Assembly (NCBI GenBank): GCA_036172665.1
Contig: CM069872.1
Coordinates: 20,997,001-21,061,000 of the forward strand
Direction: 5' to 3'
DNA length: 64,000 nucleotides
From: Prosopocoilus inquinatus
Taxonomy: Eukaryota; Arthropoda; Insecta; Coleoptera; Lucanidae
In this document: positions 52,471 through 62,795 of the stretch, one piece after another
How positions within the stretch are numbered: the stretch's first letter is position 1
Layout of the letters: every line of letters starts with the position of its first letter
The notes under the pieces: model-generated
Told to the model about the DNA's origin: nothing
Seen by the model: only the letters and a program-made list of their open reading frames with translations
The model's database searches: none
Program-made: the position numbers and the translations under genes

Positions 52471-53080
52471 CGACCTTGCTGAAAAATAATTAAATTAAGG
52501 TTAAATAAACAATATTGACCAGTGTTGACGCAACTAAACCCTACTCTGGAGTAGGTGCACATTTCGTCAACACCAGCGTTGCCGCAGTGGCAATTAAAAC
52601 GAATATGTCAATGTCAAATACAGCATGCCGAAAATCTAAAACGAATACACATTTCGTTGACGCAGGTGACTTGCGGCAACCTAAGTCATCTAAAACGAAT
52701 ATACCTAATATTTTTAATCAACGGCAAACATTCAGCTAACGTTTATCCTGATATTAAAATATATTAAAATAAAATGTTATATTACTGTGAGACGCCATTT
52801 AAGAAACGTAAAACAAAAAGTAAACTGATTCATTAAAAGCATTTTTAAATATTTGTTCGTTTAAAAGAACATTGTTAAACAGCTCGACTTTGTGCAATGT
52901 ACCCAGACGTCCCAAGCAAATGCTATTTAACTTTTTTAACTCATAAATTGTTTAATTTATAGTACAAATACTTTCTTGTATTCAGTATAAAGGTTTGGAG
53001 ATTTTTCGTATTAACGCTGTCTCAATTTGGTGATTTCTGGTGATTTTTGAAGTGGGAAATTGAGAGTAGTATAAAGGCCC
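52471..53080. other. Palindrome-rich non-coding stretch
   Basis: Near 52510-52740 TGTTGACG, CGTCAACA and CATTTCGTTGACGCA recur in both orientations around AAACGAATA blocks, suggesting a small foldback MITE. No gene. Confidence 0.4.
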
Positions 53081-53300
53081 CTTCAGGACACTACCACTTT
53101 TTATGGAAAAACACCCCGATTTCCAAGGGTTAACAGAAAAGCAAAAAAAAATCGTGAAAACACCCCGATTTTCAAGGGTAAACTGAAAAGCAGTGGGCTT
53201 CTTCAAGACACTACCACTTTTTATGGAAAAACACCCCGATTTCCAAGGGTAAACAAAAAAGCAGAAAAAGTTGTGAAAACACCCCCGTTTTTAAAGCCAG
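53081..53300. repeat. 120-bp tandem repeat with inner approximately 60-bp subrepeats
   Basis: CTTCAGGACACTACCACTTT at 53081 recurs as CTTCAAGACACTACCACTTT at 53201, and ACACCCCGATTTCCAAGGGT occurs within each unit and again in a half-unit copy. Short minus-strand frames across it are products of the repeat and not genes. Confidence 0.85.
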
Positions 53301-53726
53301 ACGTAACAAAACTGAATCTGTGGTTTTTGTTGAAAAAAAAAATGTAAAATGTGAGCCAGATTTTTTATGCCAAAAATAAAGAAAACAACCCAGTATTCTT
53401 TTATTGTTATACATATACCCAGGGACCGTATTCTTTTTTATTTTTTATGATTTCTAAAAAAAATGTGTGCCAGACGTAATAATAAATAGGTATTAAAATT
53501 ATTGACTCGATTGGTATGCAACCAATATTACACGCAATTTTATTTCTCGTGTTGGCATTGGCAATTCCACGTACAATCTGATCTGTCAGTCTGTCACCAT
53601 CAGCCGTTTTCTTTACTCATTTATCTACTTGAAATCTGTGACTTGATACTTGATCTAGGTTCACGTAGACTGCGAGAAAAATCATGGTAAATTTTTCAAT
53701 TGTTTATGTTAGAAATTGTTGTTTCG
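53301..53726. other. No gene recognised
   Basis: AT-rich flank of the minisatellite, with no supported frame or repeat. Confidence 0.35.
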
Positions 53727-53778
53727 CTTTACAGACGACAAACCACGTTCCTGGCTCGATTCAAACTAAAAGAAGAAC

Positions 53779-54542
53779 ATATAAAATAGCGACATCTTAC
53801 TATCGCTTTTTGACCTAACATTGCAGTAGGATAGACAAATTGAAGCGGGATTTGCTCCTAATAAGTCCCCCATGCAAGGCGGCCATGCTTGCTGTCAAAG
53901 CATAATGAAAGATTTTAGAAAAATTTTGTGCAAATCGTTTTTGATTGCAGTGAGAACCTCGAGCAGCCTCTGGACAGCTGTTTCAGCCCTGCTTGGGGCT
54001 TCTTCAGCAGAAAGACATTCCTCGACATTCCCACTGCAGACCAAAAACGACTTGCCCAATTTATTCGCAAATGCGATGTAAGAATGATGAACATATAAAA
54101 TAGCGACATCTTACTATCGCTTTTTGACCTAACATTGCAGTAGGATAGACAAATTGAAGCGGGATTTGCTCCTAATGAGTCCCCCATGCAAGGCGGCCAT
54201 GCTTGCACAAAATTTTTCTAAAATCTTTCATTATGCTTTGACAGCAAGCATGGCCGCCTTGCATGGGGGACTCATTAGGAGCAAATCCCGTTTCAATTTG
54301 TCTATCCTACTGCAATGTTAGGTCAAAAAGCGATAGTAAGATGTCGCTATTTTATATGTTCATCATTCTTACATCGCATTTGCGAATAAATTGGGCAAGT
54401 CGTTTTTGGTCTGCAGTGGGAATGTCGAGCTACGTTTCTGCTGAAGAAGCCCCAAGCAGGGTTGAAACAGCTGTCCAGAGGCTGCTCGAGGTTCTCACTG
54501 CAATCAAAAACGATTTGCACAAAATTTTTCTAAAAGAAGAAC
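53779..54542. mobile_element. Foldback array of an approximately 320-bp unit (direct plus inverted copies)
   Basis: A unit starting ATATAAAATAGCGACATCTT occurs complete at 53779-54090, partly repeated in direct orientation at 54091-54207, and complete in inverted orientation up to 54540. The inverted join lies near 54208 (GCTTGC/GCAAGC). CTAAAAGAAGAAC stands at 53766-53778 and again at 54530-54542, so the array looks inserted with a 13-bp duplication. Internal 70-97 codon frames on both strands are the same repeat read in different ways. Confidence 0.75.
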
Positions 54543-55057
54543 GTGTACTGATTTAGAGGTTAGATGATACTTCGAAATTTCTAAGCAAAATACAGCTTTG
54601 TGTAGATATTGTAATCTATTCACAAACTGATAGTCGATAATGTCCTTTGTAAAAGCAAAGCTACGAAATAATCTCCGCATGGATTTATTTCGCGTTTACA
54701 AAATCATTTTTGACATTTTGATTTTCTGGTTCCATATTACTCTATAATGAAAGATAGAATTGTTGATAACTTTTTAATTACTTTCTCGAATAAATTCTGT
54801 TACTGAAAATATTTTTATATAAAAGTAGGGTGATCCGCACGAATTAATTTGACATATAAATAGCTGTAGACAGTCGTGACTTCCCTTGTGATTTAGTAGC
54901 ATAGAAGTCGCACTTACTGAAGATGGCAGCTTAGCTGCCGAAATACGTATCTAGTGTAAAAATATATTGTGGTTAGGAGTCAAATCTAAATTTATTGTTA
55001 GACAAACCAGTCTGCAATACATTTAAACATATAAATAGCCGTTGAAGACAATTCGTT

Positions 55058-55130
55058 GCGGGAAAGCTAGTAGTCAATTGGTTAATATTAATGACTGGCA
55101 TCTGGCTGTCTAGGTTTCAAGTCCCGAGCG
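55058..55130 (+). tRNA. tRNA-like unit, probably SINE head or tRNA relic
   Basis: TAGTAGTCAATTGGTTAATA resembles an A box with D-loop GG. AGGTTTCAAGTCCCG resembles a B box/T-arm, at tRNA-like spacing, with a possible anticodon arm between. The acceptor stem does not pair, so it is not a functional tRNA. A tRNA-derived SINE head is the likeliest reading. Confidence 0.35.
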
Positions 55131-56000
55131 GTTAATTTTATTTAATTCTTTTAATGTAAAAATATCTTCGAAATAAGAAGAAAGTTTAAATAAATTCATG
55201 TCTGATACTTACTGTGAACTGCCCACCATGTGTGTTCACTGTTATGGATTTTTTTTTACCTAAAATTCGGGATCGATAAATAAATAGGAAAAAAAGTGGT
55301 TTTAAATGATTCAGAATTTTATTAATTTTTTTAATAAAAAATCCTTAACAAAGAAAGATATATTTTTTTAAAAACAACATTTACATAAAAAATATAAATA
55401 TTAAATGTAAAAGAAATAACGAACAGTTAAGTGGATAGATTACAATGGGGTCTATTCTGTAACATTGATATGGACTTGATATTGCTATGTTTCAAGTGAC
55501 CTTGCGAAATTGGTATTTTGTAAATAGTTTCGTAACAACTTGCAATCCATTTCAAGTGTGATCTCGAGGTAATATGCATCTCTCTTCAATTTGCGGTCGG
55601 CAATCGACGTGAATTGTTATGAAATCGTAACAAGTTCTCTTCAAGTATTGAAGACCATATTAATTGATATGCATATCAATGTTACATGTGTTTGCCCTGA
55701 ATATCTAAACAAAGCTGTATTTTGCTTAGAAATTTCGAAGTGTCATCTAACCTCCAAATGAGTAAACGTTTTTTTTTTTACTTTGAATCGAGCCAGGAAC
55801 GTCGTTTGTCGTCTGTAAAGTGATACCACAATTTCATCTACAGTCAATTCGAACAAAGTAACGTTAAAGCTCTATTCTCACTATCGTACAAGCGACTTGC
55901 AATGAACGTGTTCGGCATTCAACCTATGCATTCAAATCCATTTCCCCTGCCTGAATAATGAGAATGTAACCAAGGAAATGCATTTTAATTCATAGGTTAC

Positions 56001-56295
56001 AATAGGTGTGTTCTTTTTACCGCAAAACTCAGAGTAATTCAGCGGTACTCAGTAACCTTGGAAATTTGTATATTTTCTACACTCTCGTTGGTGAGATTTT
56101 GTGAGCTACCTCCGAATCAATCAAATAGGGATTTAGGTTAGAATGCATGTGTATGTAATGGCCAAATGTCTCTGTTGACATTTGCGCGATGTCAGTGGAA
56201 TAAACTTGTTTTTTTTAGAACGTTTAACTCAGCAAAACTCACCTCACTTTTGATATTTACTGATCCGAGTCGAAAGTAATACGAACGCACCTATT
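56001..56295. mobile_element. MITE of 295 bp with AATAGGTG termini
   Basis: The left end AATAGGTGTGTTCTTTTTAC and the right end on the other strand AATAGGTGCGTTCGTATTAC match at 16 of 20 positions. A partial copy of its left part lies at 15801-15855. Non-coding. Confidence 0.6.
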
Positions 56296-56375
56296 ATTTG
56301 ACGAACAAGTGCAGAGCCCATACGTTGCAGGCCGTTTGCACGATGGTGAGAATAAAATGCGCTTTGTTTCTCTTA

Positions 56376-56526
56376 TGGTGGGTTTTTCCACACATCCGGC
56401 ATCCTACTCGTGATTGGTTGATTTAACATTTCTGACTGTTTCAACGATCAGAAATTGTAAATCAACCAATCACGAATAGGGTACCGGTTGCCGGACGCCG
56501 TAAGCCGGATGTTTGGAAACCCAGCA
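56376..56526. mobile_element. 151-bp foldback MITE with TTA duplication
   Basis: TGGTGGGTTTTTCCACACAT... and its imperfect inverse (TGCTGGGTTTCCAAACATCC read from 56526) pair over nearly half the element, including ATTGGTTGATTT/AAATCAACCAAT. TTA is present at both sides (56373-56375 and 56527-56529). A 3-bp TTA/TAA duplication fits the Harbinger group. Confidence 0.75.
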
Positions 56527-57060
56527 TTATAAAGGCCAGTTAGCTTTAACTATTGATTTATTCCCATGGTAACAATTATGAACACAATTGTTGTTATGGA
56601 AACAAACTGAGAGTTAAAGTTAACTTTCATTTATAATATCGGTCCTTAAAAGTTTAAATCGTGTTTCCAATAGTTTGCACCTGAATTTCGTAGTTGTTGC
56701 AACAAAACACCTCAGTTGAATTTTTTATTGACAGTTCACTTGTAAATAATTGCAGTTCGGTCCAAACGAGTTGTTTTAAAAATAGGACAGATTCAAAGCA
56801 AAAACGCGTTTGGATCACAATATTTTTTGCGAAAGAAACCACATAAAGGTTAAAATTCTTTCTATCCTTGTAGCTCTTACGACATTTGTATTTGTTATTG
56901 CCAGTGTAAAATTGGAAGTTTTGAAAACCAGCAATGAGAAAAAGAAACCATTGGCAGTGAACCATGTCATTTTTTTGTTAAAAATTTGAAATGGAGTTTA
57001 ATAAATACATACGTAACTAACCTACAATTAAAATAAATGTACTGATAAAATAAACTGTTT
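56527..57060. other. 3' flank of the Mdm2-like gene with a small palindrome
   Basis: AGTTAGCTTTAACT near 56536 and AGTTAAAGTTAACTTT near 56612 form part of an imperfect approximately 110-bp inverted structure, perhaps another MITE. A 103-codon minus frame (56965-56654) has no known motif. An AATAAA on the minus strand near 57055 could serve the Mdm2-like gene. Confidence 0.4.
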
Positions 57061-57115
57061 ATTATATATATTAATAGCATGTTTAAACTACATACAATTT
57101 AATCACGTTACTAAC
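57061..57115 (-). pseudogene. Last codons of the Mdm2-like gene, cut off by Gypsy-3
   Basis: On the minus strand, from the CTAAC duplication (57111-57115), the sequence reads the frame S-NVIKLYVV-stop. Placed after CPVCNRKV at the other side of Gypsy-3, it gives 13 residues after CPVC before the stop. That is the tail length of vertebrate MDM2, with similar hydrophobic character. Confidence 0.7.
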
Positions 57116-57290
57116 TGTATTGTAAGTTGAATATTCTATGTATTCTATAGTCTATGGTTTATAAGTTGGTATTCTAGACGATATATAAGTCTATGGTGCC
57201 TAGCAAAGATGGCCGCTATGTAGGCATGACACGTGCGTAGTTTATATTACATGTTGAATAAATAGCAATTATTATCTATTACGAGTTTAA

Positions 57291-58626
57291 TGGCCGGTTT
57301 CACAAAGCTTCATTAAATATTTAAGTTCCGATTAACTCTGTAACGAATGATTAAATAGGAAAACAACCACATTTAACGATGATTAACTTAACGATGATTA
57401 CTAAACGGCTCGCTCTCTAATCGGTTGTCAAATAGTCTTAATGCTCCGTTAAGTGTTTCACAAAGCTCAATTAAGAGATAACGCTTCGTTTACTTCTGTC
57501 TAATCAGGCGTTAGATTTATCGATAGAATTCCAGCGATTAAAAAGTAACGAGTGAATTTTCCATAGTTATTATCAAGCTTTTTTGATATAAAATATCCTC
57601 ACATATATCTAAAAAATAATTATAATTTTATTTAAAAATGTAACGTACCTTAAATATTAAAAATAATGACATTTCTGTACTTTTTACTCACTTGGTTTAT
57701 TGATTAATTTTTACGACACTATTTCTGAAAATATTTTCAAGAACAAACAATTCGAAATTATTTCAAAATGTCTGCAACCTCACTTTCTTCTCTGACGATA
57801 AATAAATGCCTCCTTAAGGTAGGATTCATTTTATAAGAGACAGAAATAATCCTTTTAATGATTTGGATGATAATGAATTTAACGTTTCGCTTTTCCAAAG
57901 GAGTTATGGAACTCTTTGGTCCCACACTAGAACCTGCAACAAGCAAAAATAAATTTATTTTATGGTACAAATCAGTTGCTGATAAACTTACGTTGTTATC
58001 CACTGAAATATTTCAACAGTTGATTCTTGATACTTTCAGAAACCATCGATACTTAGAATAATTCGTCATCACTCATTTTATTGCAAGGCAAAGCAAACAA
58101 TTAATTAAATTGCCAATAGAAGAAGCTCCGCAAGTTAACATTACGCTTTTCTCATGTCATTGGCACCACAGATTGTACCCCATGTTAAAATTATTTCACC
58201 TGATAGTAATCCCGCTGAGCTGTACCACAACAGAAAATGTGTCTTTGTCATATATGTTCAAGTAATTCAACTGCACTAAAGTTTCCTTCCTCCCTTTTTT
58301 TTTTCCTTTTTCATTTTTAAAAATCATTAACTGCACTAACGCGAAGAATTTAAGATGTATTTATTTATTTTGAGTTTCTAACCTACCTATTGACTACCTA
58401 CTACTGCACTACCTGACTGCAAGCGACGCCATATCGGACAGATTACTTTAAAGCGGTGTCAAAGTGGCAATTTTTCGATGTTGCCAAACGTAAACTCCAA
58501 TTAGTTAATCAGAGATTAACATAATAGTTTTTTGTTTTGTGAAACAGCATCAAATTTTTAACACTGATTAAACTTAACGGCTGATTAGTTAATCAACGCT
58601 TTAACAAAGCTTTGTGAAACCGGCCA
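57291..58626. mobile_element. Harbinger derivative inserted in the Gypsy-3 5' LTR
   Basis: Starts TGGCCGGTTTCACAAAGCTT and ends with its near-exact inverse (AAGCTTTGTGAAACCGGCCA). TAA is duplicated at 57288-57290 and 58627-58629. Removing it makes the two halves of the LTR match the 3' LTR without gap. 1336 bp with HARBI1-type relics inside. Confidence 0.95.
57830..58285 (+). pseudogene. HARBI1-type transposase relics inside the Harbinger derivative
   Basis: NPFNDLDDNEFNVSLFQRS near 57850 matches the N-terminal HARBI1 motif. NPAELYHNRKCVFVIYVQVI near 58212 matches the segment just before the second catalytic Asp ('ELY.NRKG.FSINVQ'). Everything between and after is deleted or decayed, so the element depends on another copy for movement. 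Confidence 0.65.
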
Positions 58627-58799
58627 TAAGTATTATTAGCAATCAGCTAATAACAATACATGGTGTCAGGTTGGTAAAAGAAAGACGCAACCACAAGGGG
58701 TGAGTGCAAACAAAGAAATTAATCATTGATAAGGTTATGTGTTCATTATTACACCCAAAATTTAAAGTTTGAGGAAGAAGTCAGAATCGATAGTAAAAA

Positions 58800-59350
58800 T
58801 GACGACGGCTAACAACATGACGAATAACTTGTCACATTATAATATAGAAACGCCTAAACCGTTTGATTTTAATAAACCGAACACATGAAAAGCATGGATC
58901 CAGAGGTTCGATAGATTCCGATTAGCTACTGGATTAGACGCGAAGCCTGAGGAGAATCATGTCAACATGTTCCTGTATTGTATGGGTGAACAATCCGAAA
59001 ATTTAATCACAACACTAAAAATAACTGAAGCCGAGTTGAAAAATTACAATATAGAGAAAACTAAATGCGAACAGTACTTCTGCGGGAAGAAAAACATAAT
59101 ATATGAGCGAGCCAAGTTTTTCAATAGACGTCAAAGGCCAGAGGAAAGCGTAGAGGCATTCATTAAAGACTTGCATGTTTTGGCTGAAACATGTGACTTC
59201 GGTGCATTAAAAGATGAGTTAATAAGAGACATTATAGTAATAGGTGTAAAAAACGACAAATTATCAGAAACTCTACAACTAGACTCAGAATTAACATTAG
59301 AAAATGCAATAATTAAAGCTCGTCAATCAGAAACAATAATAAAACAGTAA
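58800..59350 (+). pseudogene. Gypsy-3 Gag, no zinc knuckle
   Basis: ATG at 58800 opens MTTANNMTNNLSHYN, then FDFNKPNT. TGA at 58886-58888 stands where Trp is expected before KAWIQRFDRFRLATGL. The gag core continues (FFNRRQRPEESVEAFIKDLH) to TAA at 59348. The CCHC region normally placed between gag core and protease is absent, presumably an internal deletion at about 59350. Confidence 0.85.
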
Positions 59351-59357
59351 TAAAAGA

Positions 59358-62300
59358 TTGGATGAAATTAGCGAAGAAAGAAGTGAGTACGAGTACATGG
59401 GAGAAGTAATAAATGAAGTTGGTTCAAAACCGTGGTATGCATCTATAAAAATTAATGACCAGGCTGAATTTAAAGCAAAAATCGATTCGGATGCTGATGT
59501 TTCAATTATGTCTCCAGGAAATGCCAAGAAATTAAAACTGAAATTATTAAATACAAATAAGAAATTATATGGGGCAGGTCAAGTTCCTCTCAAGGTAAAT
59601 GGGGTGGCAAATATTAAAATGGAATACAGAAATGTTATTTCATGGCAAGAAGTTTATGTTATCCAGGGTCAAGGTGACATATTACTAGGTCGACCAGCCT
59701 TAGAAAACCTGAAAATTATAAGAGAAAACATTGGTGAAGTGAAAAAGAATGAGAAAGCTGAGAATCGCAAACTATTAGAAAATTATTCAGACATCTTCAA
59801 CGGATTGGGAAAATTTCGCAAGGAATATAAAATTCAGCTGCTTCCAAATTATCAAGCATATTCAGTAGCTGCTCCAAGAAGAGTTGCACTATCATTAAGA
59901 AATGCTGTGAAGAAGGAATTGAACAGAATGGTTCGCGAAAATGTAATAGTGCCAATTGAAGATCCTACCGAATTTTGTGCGCTAATAGTAGTAGTGCCAC
60001 GTAAGGATGGAAGAATCAGAATTTGTGTGGACTATACGGAATTAAAGAAGTACGTATTAAGAGAACGACTAGAATTACCTTCTATGGAAGAATCATTAGG
60101 TCAAATTAACGATGCTACAATGTTTTCGAAACTGGACGCTTCGAATGGATTTTGGCAGATACCACTTTCTCAAGATTGTGCTAAATTAACTACGTTCATT
60201 ACGCCCTTTGGTCGCTATTATTTTAAACGATTACCGTTTGGAATTAATTCTGGGCCTGAACATTTTCAAAGACGTATGTCGCAGATATTATCTGGATTGG
60301 AAGGTGTTATTAATCAAGCTGATGACATTTTGATTTATGGAAAAAACCAAACAGAACATGATAGCCGATTGAAAACTGTATTAGAGAAATTACGATTTCA
60401 TGGGATCACATTAAATAAAAATAAATGTATTTTTGGAGTTGTTTCCGGTAAATTCTTGGGTCACTTAGTGGTGGAACAATCAAACCAGATATGGAGAAAA
60501 TTGAGCCGATATTAAAAATGCCTTCACCTACCAATGTCACTGAATTAAGAAGATTTTTGGGTTCAGTAAATTATCTCATGAAGTTTATCCCTAACTTGTC
60601 ACAGAAGACTAAAGTTTTAAGAGAGTTGTTATCTAAAAGTGTTGAATGGACATGGAATGCAATTCATGAAGAAGTTTTCAACAAACTGAAAGAAGAGATC
60701 ACCAAAGAACCAGTGTTGGCTCTACAATCACAAATTGCCAACCAGAATTTCTGTAGATGCGACATCCTATGGTTGTGGAGGTTTTCTAGAACTGCACGAA
60801 GATGTATGGAAACCAGTCGCGTACATATCAAGATCGATGACAGAAACCGAATGTAAATACGCACAAATTGAGAAGGAAGCTCTAGGCATAACTTGGGCTT
60901 GTGAGAAGTGGAAACAATACCTAATAGGGAAGGAGTTCGAAATCAGAACCGATCATCGTCCATTACTGTCTTTACTGACATGCAAACCTTTGTCGGAATT
61001 GACAGCCAGACTACAAAGGTTCAGAATGCGATTAAGTAATTTTCATTATACTATAACGCATGTACCGGGTAAATCATTTGACGTACCTGATACAGTTAGC
61101 AGAGCACCACTTGAATGCCACCAAAATGACATAGATATATTACATGAAGAAAATCTGTTTATCGAAAGTGTCATCCAAGAATTACCCTTCTCAGATGAGC
61201 GACTCAACCAAATTAAGAAAGCGCAGGAAGAGGATAAGGAAAGTAAAATTTTAAAAAAGCAGATATTAGCAGGATTCTTCAAAATTTTGGTCTTTTAAAG
61301 ATGACTTAACAATTAACAATGGTCTCATCATGAAGGCAAATAGAATATACATACCGATGTGTTGGCGTTAAGAAATACTAAAGAAATTACATGAAGGTCA
61401 CATGGGAATCGTCAAGTGTAGAAGCCGTGCACAGGAGTCAGTGTGGTGGCCAGGAATATCGAGTGAAGTTGCAAATCTGGTAAAGAACTGTGAAGAATGT
61501 GTAAGACACAGAATAAACAAGTCTGAACCCATGATACCTTCGAAACTGACAGCACACCCATGGTCAAAAATTGGTATGGACTTAATGGAAACCAAGAACA
61601 AGCACGAATACCTAGTGATAGAAGATTACTATTCAAGGTGGCTGGAAGTTATACGTGTGAGGCAGAAAACATAAGAAGCATTAGTGGAAATACTGAAGAA
61701 TGTTTTTGCACGATTCGGAATCCCAGAAGTGATAAGATCAGATGGAGGAACATATTTCACTAGTGAATACTTCAATAATTTTGCCAGAAATTTTGGAATT
61801 ACGACGGAAGTATCCTCTCCAAAGTATGCACAATCCAATGGAATGGCAGAGAGAGGTGTAGCCATTGCGAAGAACCTCATAGAAAAATCTAGCGATCCAA
61901 ATATGGCACTACTGGCGTACCGAACGACCTCGCTAGAAAGTGGATATGCTCCAGCAGAGGGAGGAAAATCAGATCGGAGTTGCCTCAAGCTCCTTCACAC
62001 TACCAACCGAAATGGAACACGAAGAATTTCCAAGAAAAAGACAAGCACTTAAGAGATAGGAATGAAAGGAACTATAATTTTCGCAAGAAAGTTAGAACAC
62101 TACCCGAATTAAAGTACAATGATAAAGTCTGGATACCAGATATCGAAAGAGAGGGCGTAATGAAAAGAAAAACAAGTTTTCCAAGGTCTTACATCATTTC
62201 CACAGAGAAAGGTGATATACGGAGAAATAGAAAGCAATTAATACGAGCAGGTCAAGAAAAAACAAATAGACCGATGGGAATGCAGACAGAAATACCTGTA

Positions 62301-62510
62301 AGCCTCCAAATACCCGATGAAACCATTTCAATTAACAAAGAAAACAGAGAAAGAAAAGGAGAAAATATCATGCAAATACCAAGAGAATCTAGAGTTAGGA
62401 CAGAAAAGCAACAGACAGAAAGGGAAAGTCCAAAGAAAAGCAGTTCTGAAGAACATGTGCCGAATACACCAGAAATGCAACAGAAACTGTTACAAGAAGT
62501 GGTAGAATAG
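59358..62510 (+). pseudogene. Gypsy-3 Pol, multiply interrupted
   Basis: Protease region FKAKIDSDADVSIMS has DSD where DTG/DSG is required. RT: ICVDYTELKKYVLRERLELP, FSKLDASNGFWQIPL, FKRLPFGINSGPEHFQ, NQADDILIYG (catalytic DD kept). There is a frameshift near 60480. RNase H is in another frame (ISVDATSYGCGG, EKEALGITWACEKW, RTDHRPL), with a further shift near 60725. Integrase: SVWWPGISSEVANLVKNCEECV, then IGMDLMETK (Asp), a TAA at 61672, IRSDGGTYF (Asp) and SNGMAERGV (Glu). The tail frame 61980-62510 is charged and ends at TAG. Cannot make a functional polyprotein. Confidence 0.9.
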
Positions 62511-62589
62511 GGAAACCGCCAAATAAACTAGACTTATAGACATGTGGAAAGTTAACGTGTAAGCTCATTTTAAATTTAAGTAAGAGGGG

Positions 62590-62795
62590 TGTATTGTAAG
62601 TTGAATATTCTATGTATTCTATAGTCTATGGTTTGTAAGTTGGTATTCTAGACGATATATAAGTCTATGGTGCCTAGCAGAGATGGCCGCTATGTAGGCA
62701 TGACACGTGCGTAGTTTATATTACATGTTGAATAAATAGCAATTATTATCTATTACGAGTTTAAGTATTATTAGCAATCAGCTAATAACAATACA
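62590..62795 (+). repeat. Gypsy-3 3' LTR (206 bp)
   Basis: Uninterrupted copy. Preceded by AAGTAAGAGGGG (polypurine tract) and followed by the CTAAC duplication. Confidence 0.95.

Larger units (their letters stand above)
53727..55820. mobile_element. TIR element with a foldback array inserted in its left TIR
   Basis: The left end CTTTACAGACGACAAACCAC (53727) and the right end on the other strand CTTTACAGACGACAAACGAC (55820) open inverted repeats. These extend about 120 bp once the 764-bp array at 53779-54542 is removed (left arm resumes at 54543 to about 54615; right arm from about 55700). The interior contains a tRNA-like unit at 55058 and no protein frame. No target duplication was identified. 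Confidence 0.7.
57116..58660 (+). repeat. Gypsy-3 5' LTR, split by the Harbinger derivative
   Basis: 175 bp before and 31 bp after the insertion give 206 bp, the same as the 3' LTR. Starts TGTATTGTAAGTTG and ends AACAATACA. Confidence 0.93.
57116..62795 (+). mobile_element. Gypsy-3: young LTR retrotransposon inserted in an Mdm2-like gene
   Basis: The LTRs are 206 bp (5' copy 57116-57290 plus 58630-58660, 3' copy 62590-62795), differing at about 2 sites. CTAAC flanks both ends (57111-57115 and 62796-62800). PBS TGGTGTCAGGTTGG at 58661 and PPT AAGAGGGG before 62590 are present. The element lies antisense to the host gene. Pol has several stops and Gag lacks its zinc knuckle, so it was presumably mobilised in trans or decayed quickly. 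Confidence 0.95.

Noticed and set aside
52982..53414. Two minus-strand Phe/Gly-rich frames
   Set aside because: Lie over the 120-bp minisatellite; the repeating peptide follows from the DNA repeat.
53741..54541. Considered mitochondrial rRNA-derived insertion because of AT-rich structured sequence
   Set aside because: No match to conserved mitochondrial 16S blocks that I could recognise.
53872..54556. Frames of 69-97 codons in the foldback array that look like a repeated gene
   Set aside because: They are the same repeat read in direct and inverted copies, with no family match and no consistent frame between copies.
56654..56965. 103-codon minus frame as a host gene
   Set aside because: No motif, no upstream exon and a composition like the flanks; probably 3' flank of the Mdm2-like gene.
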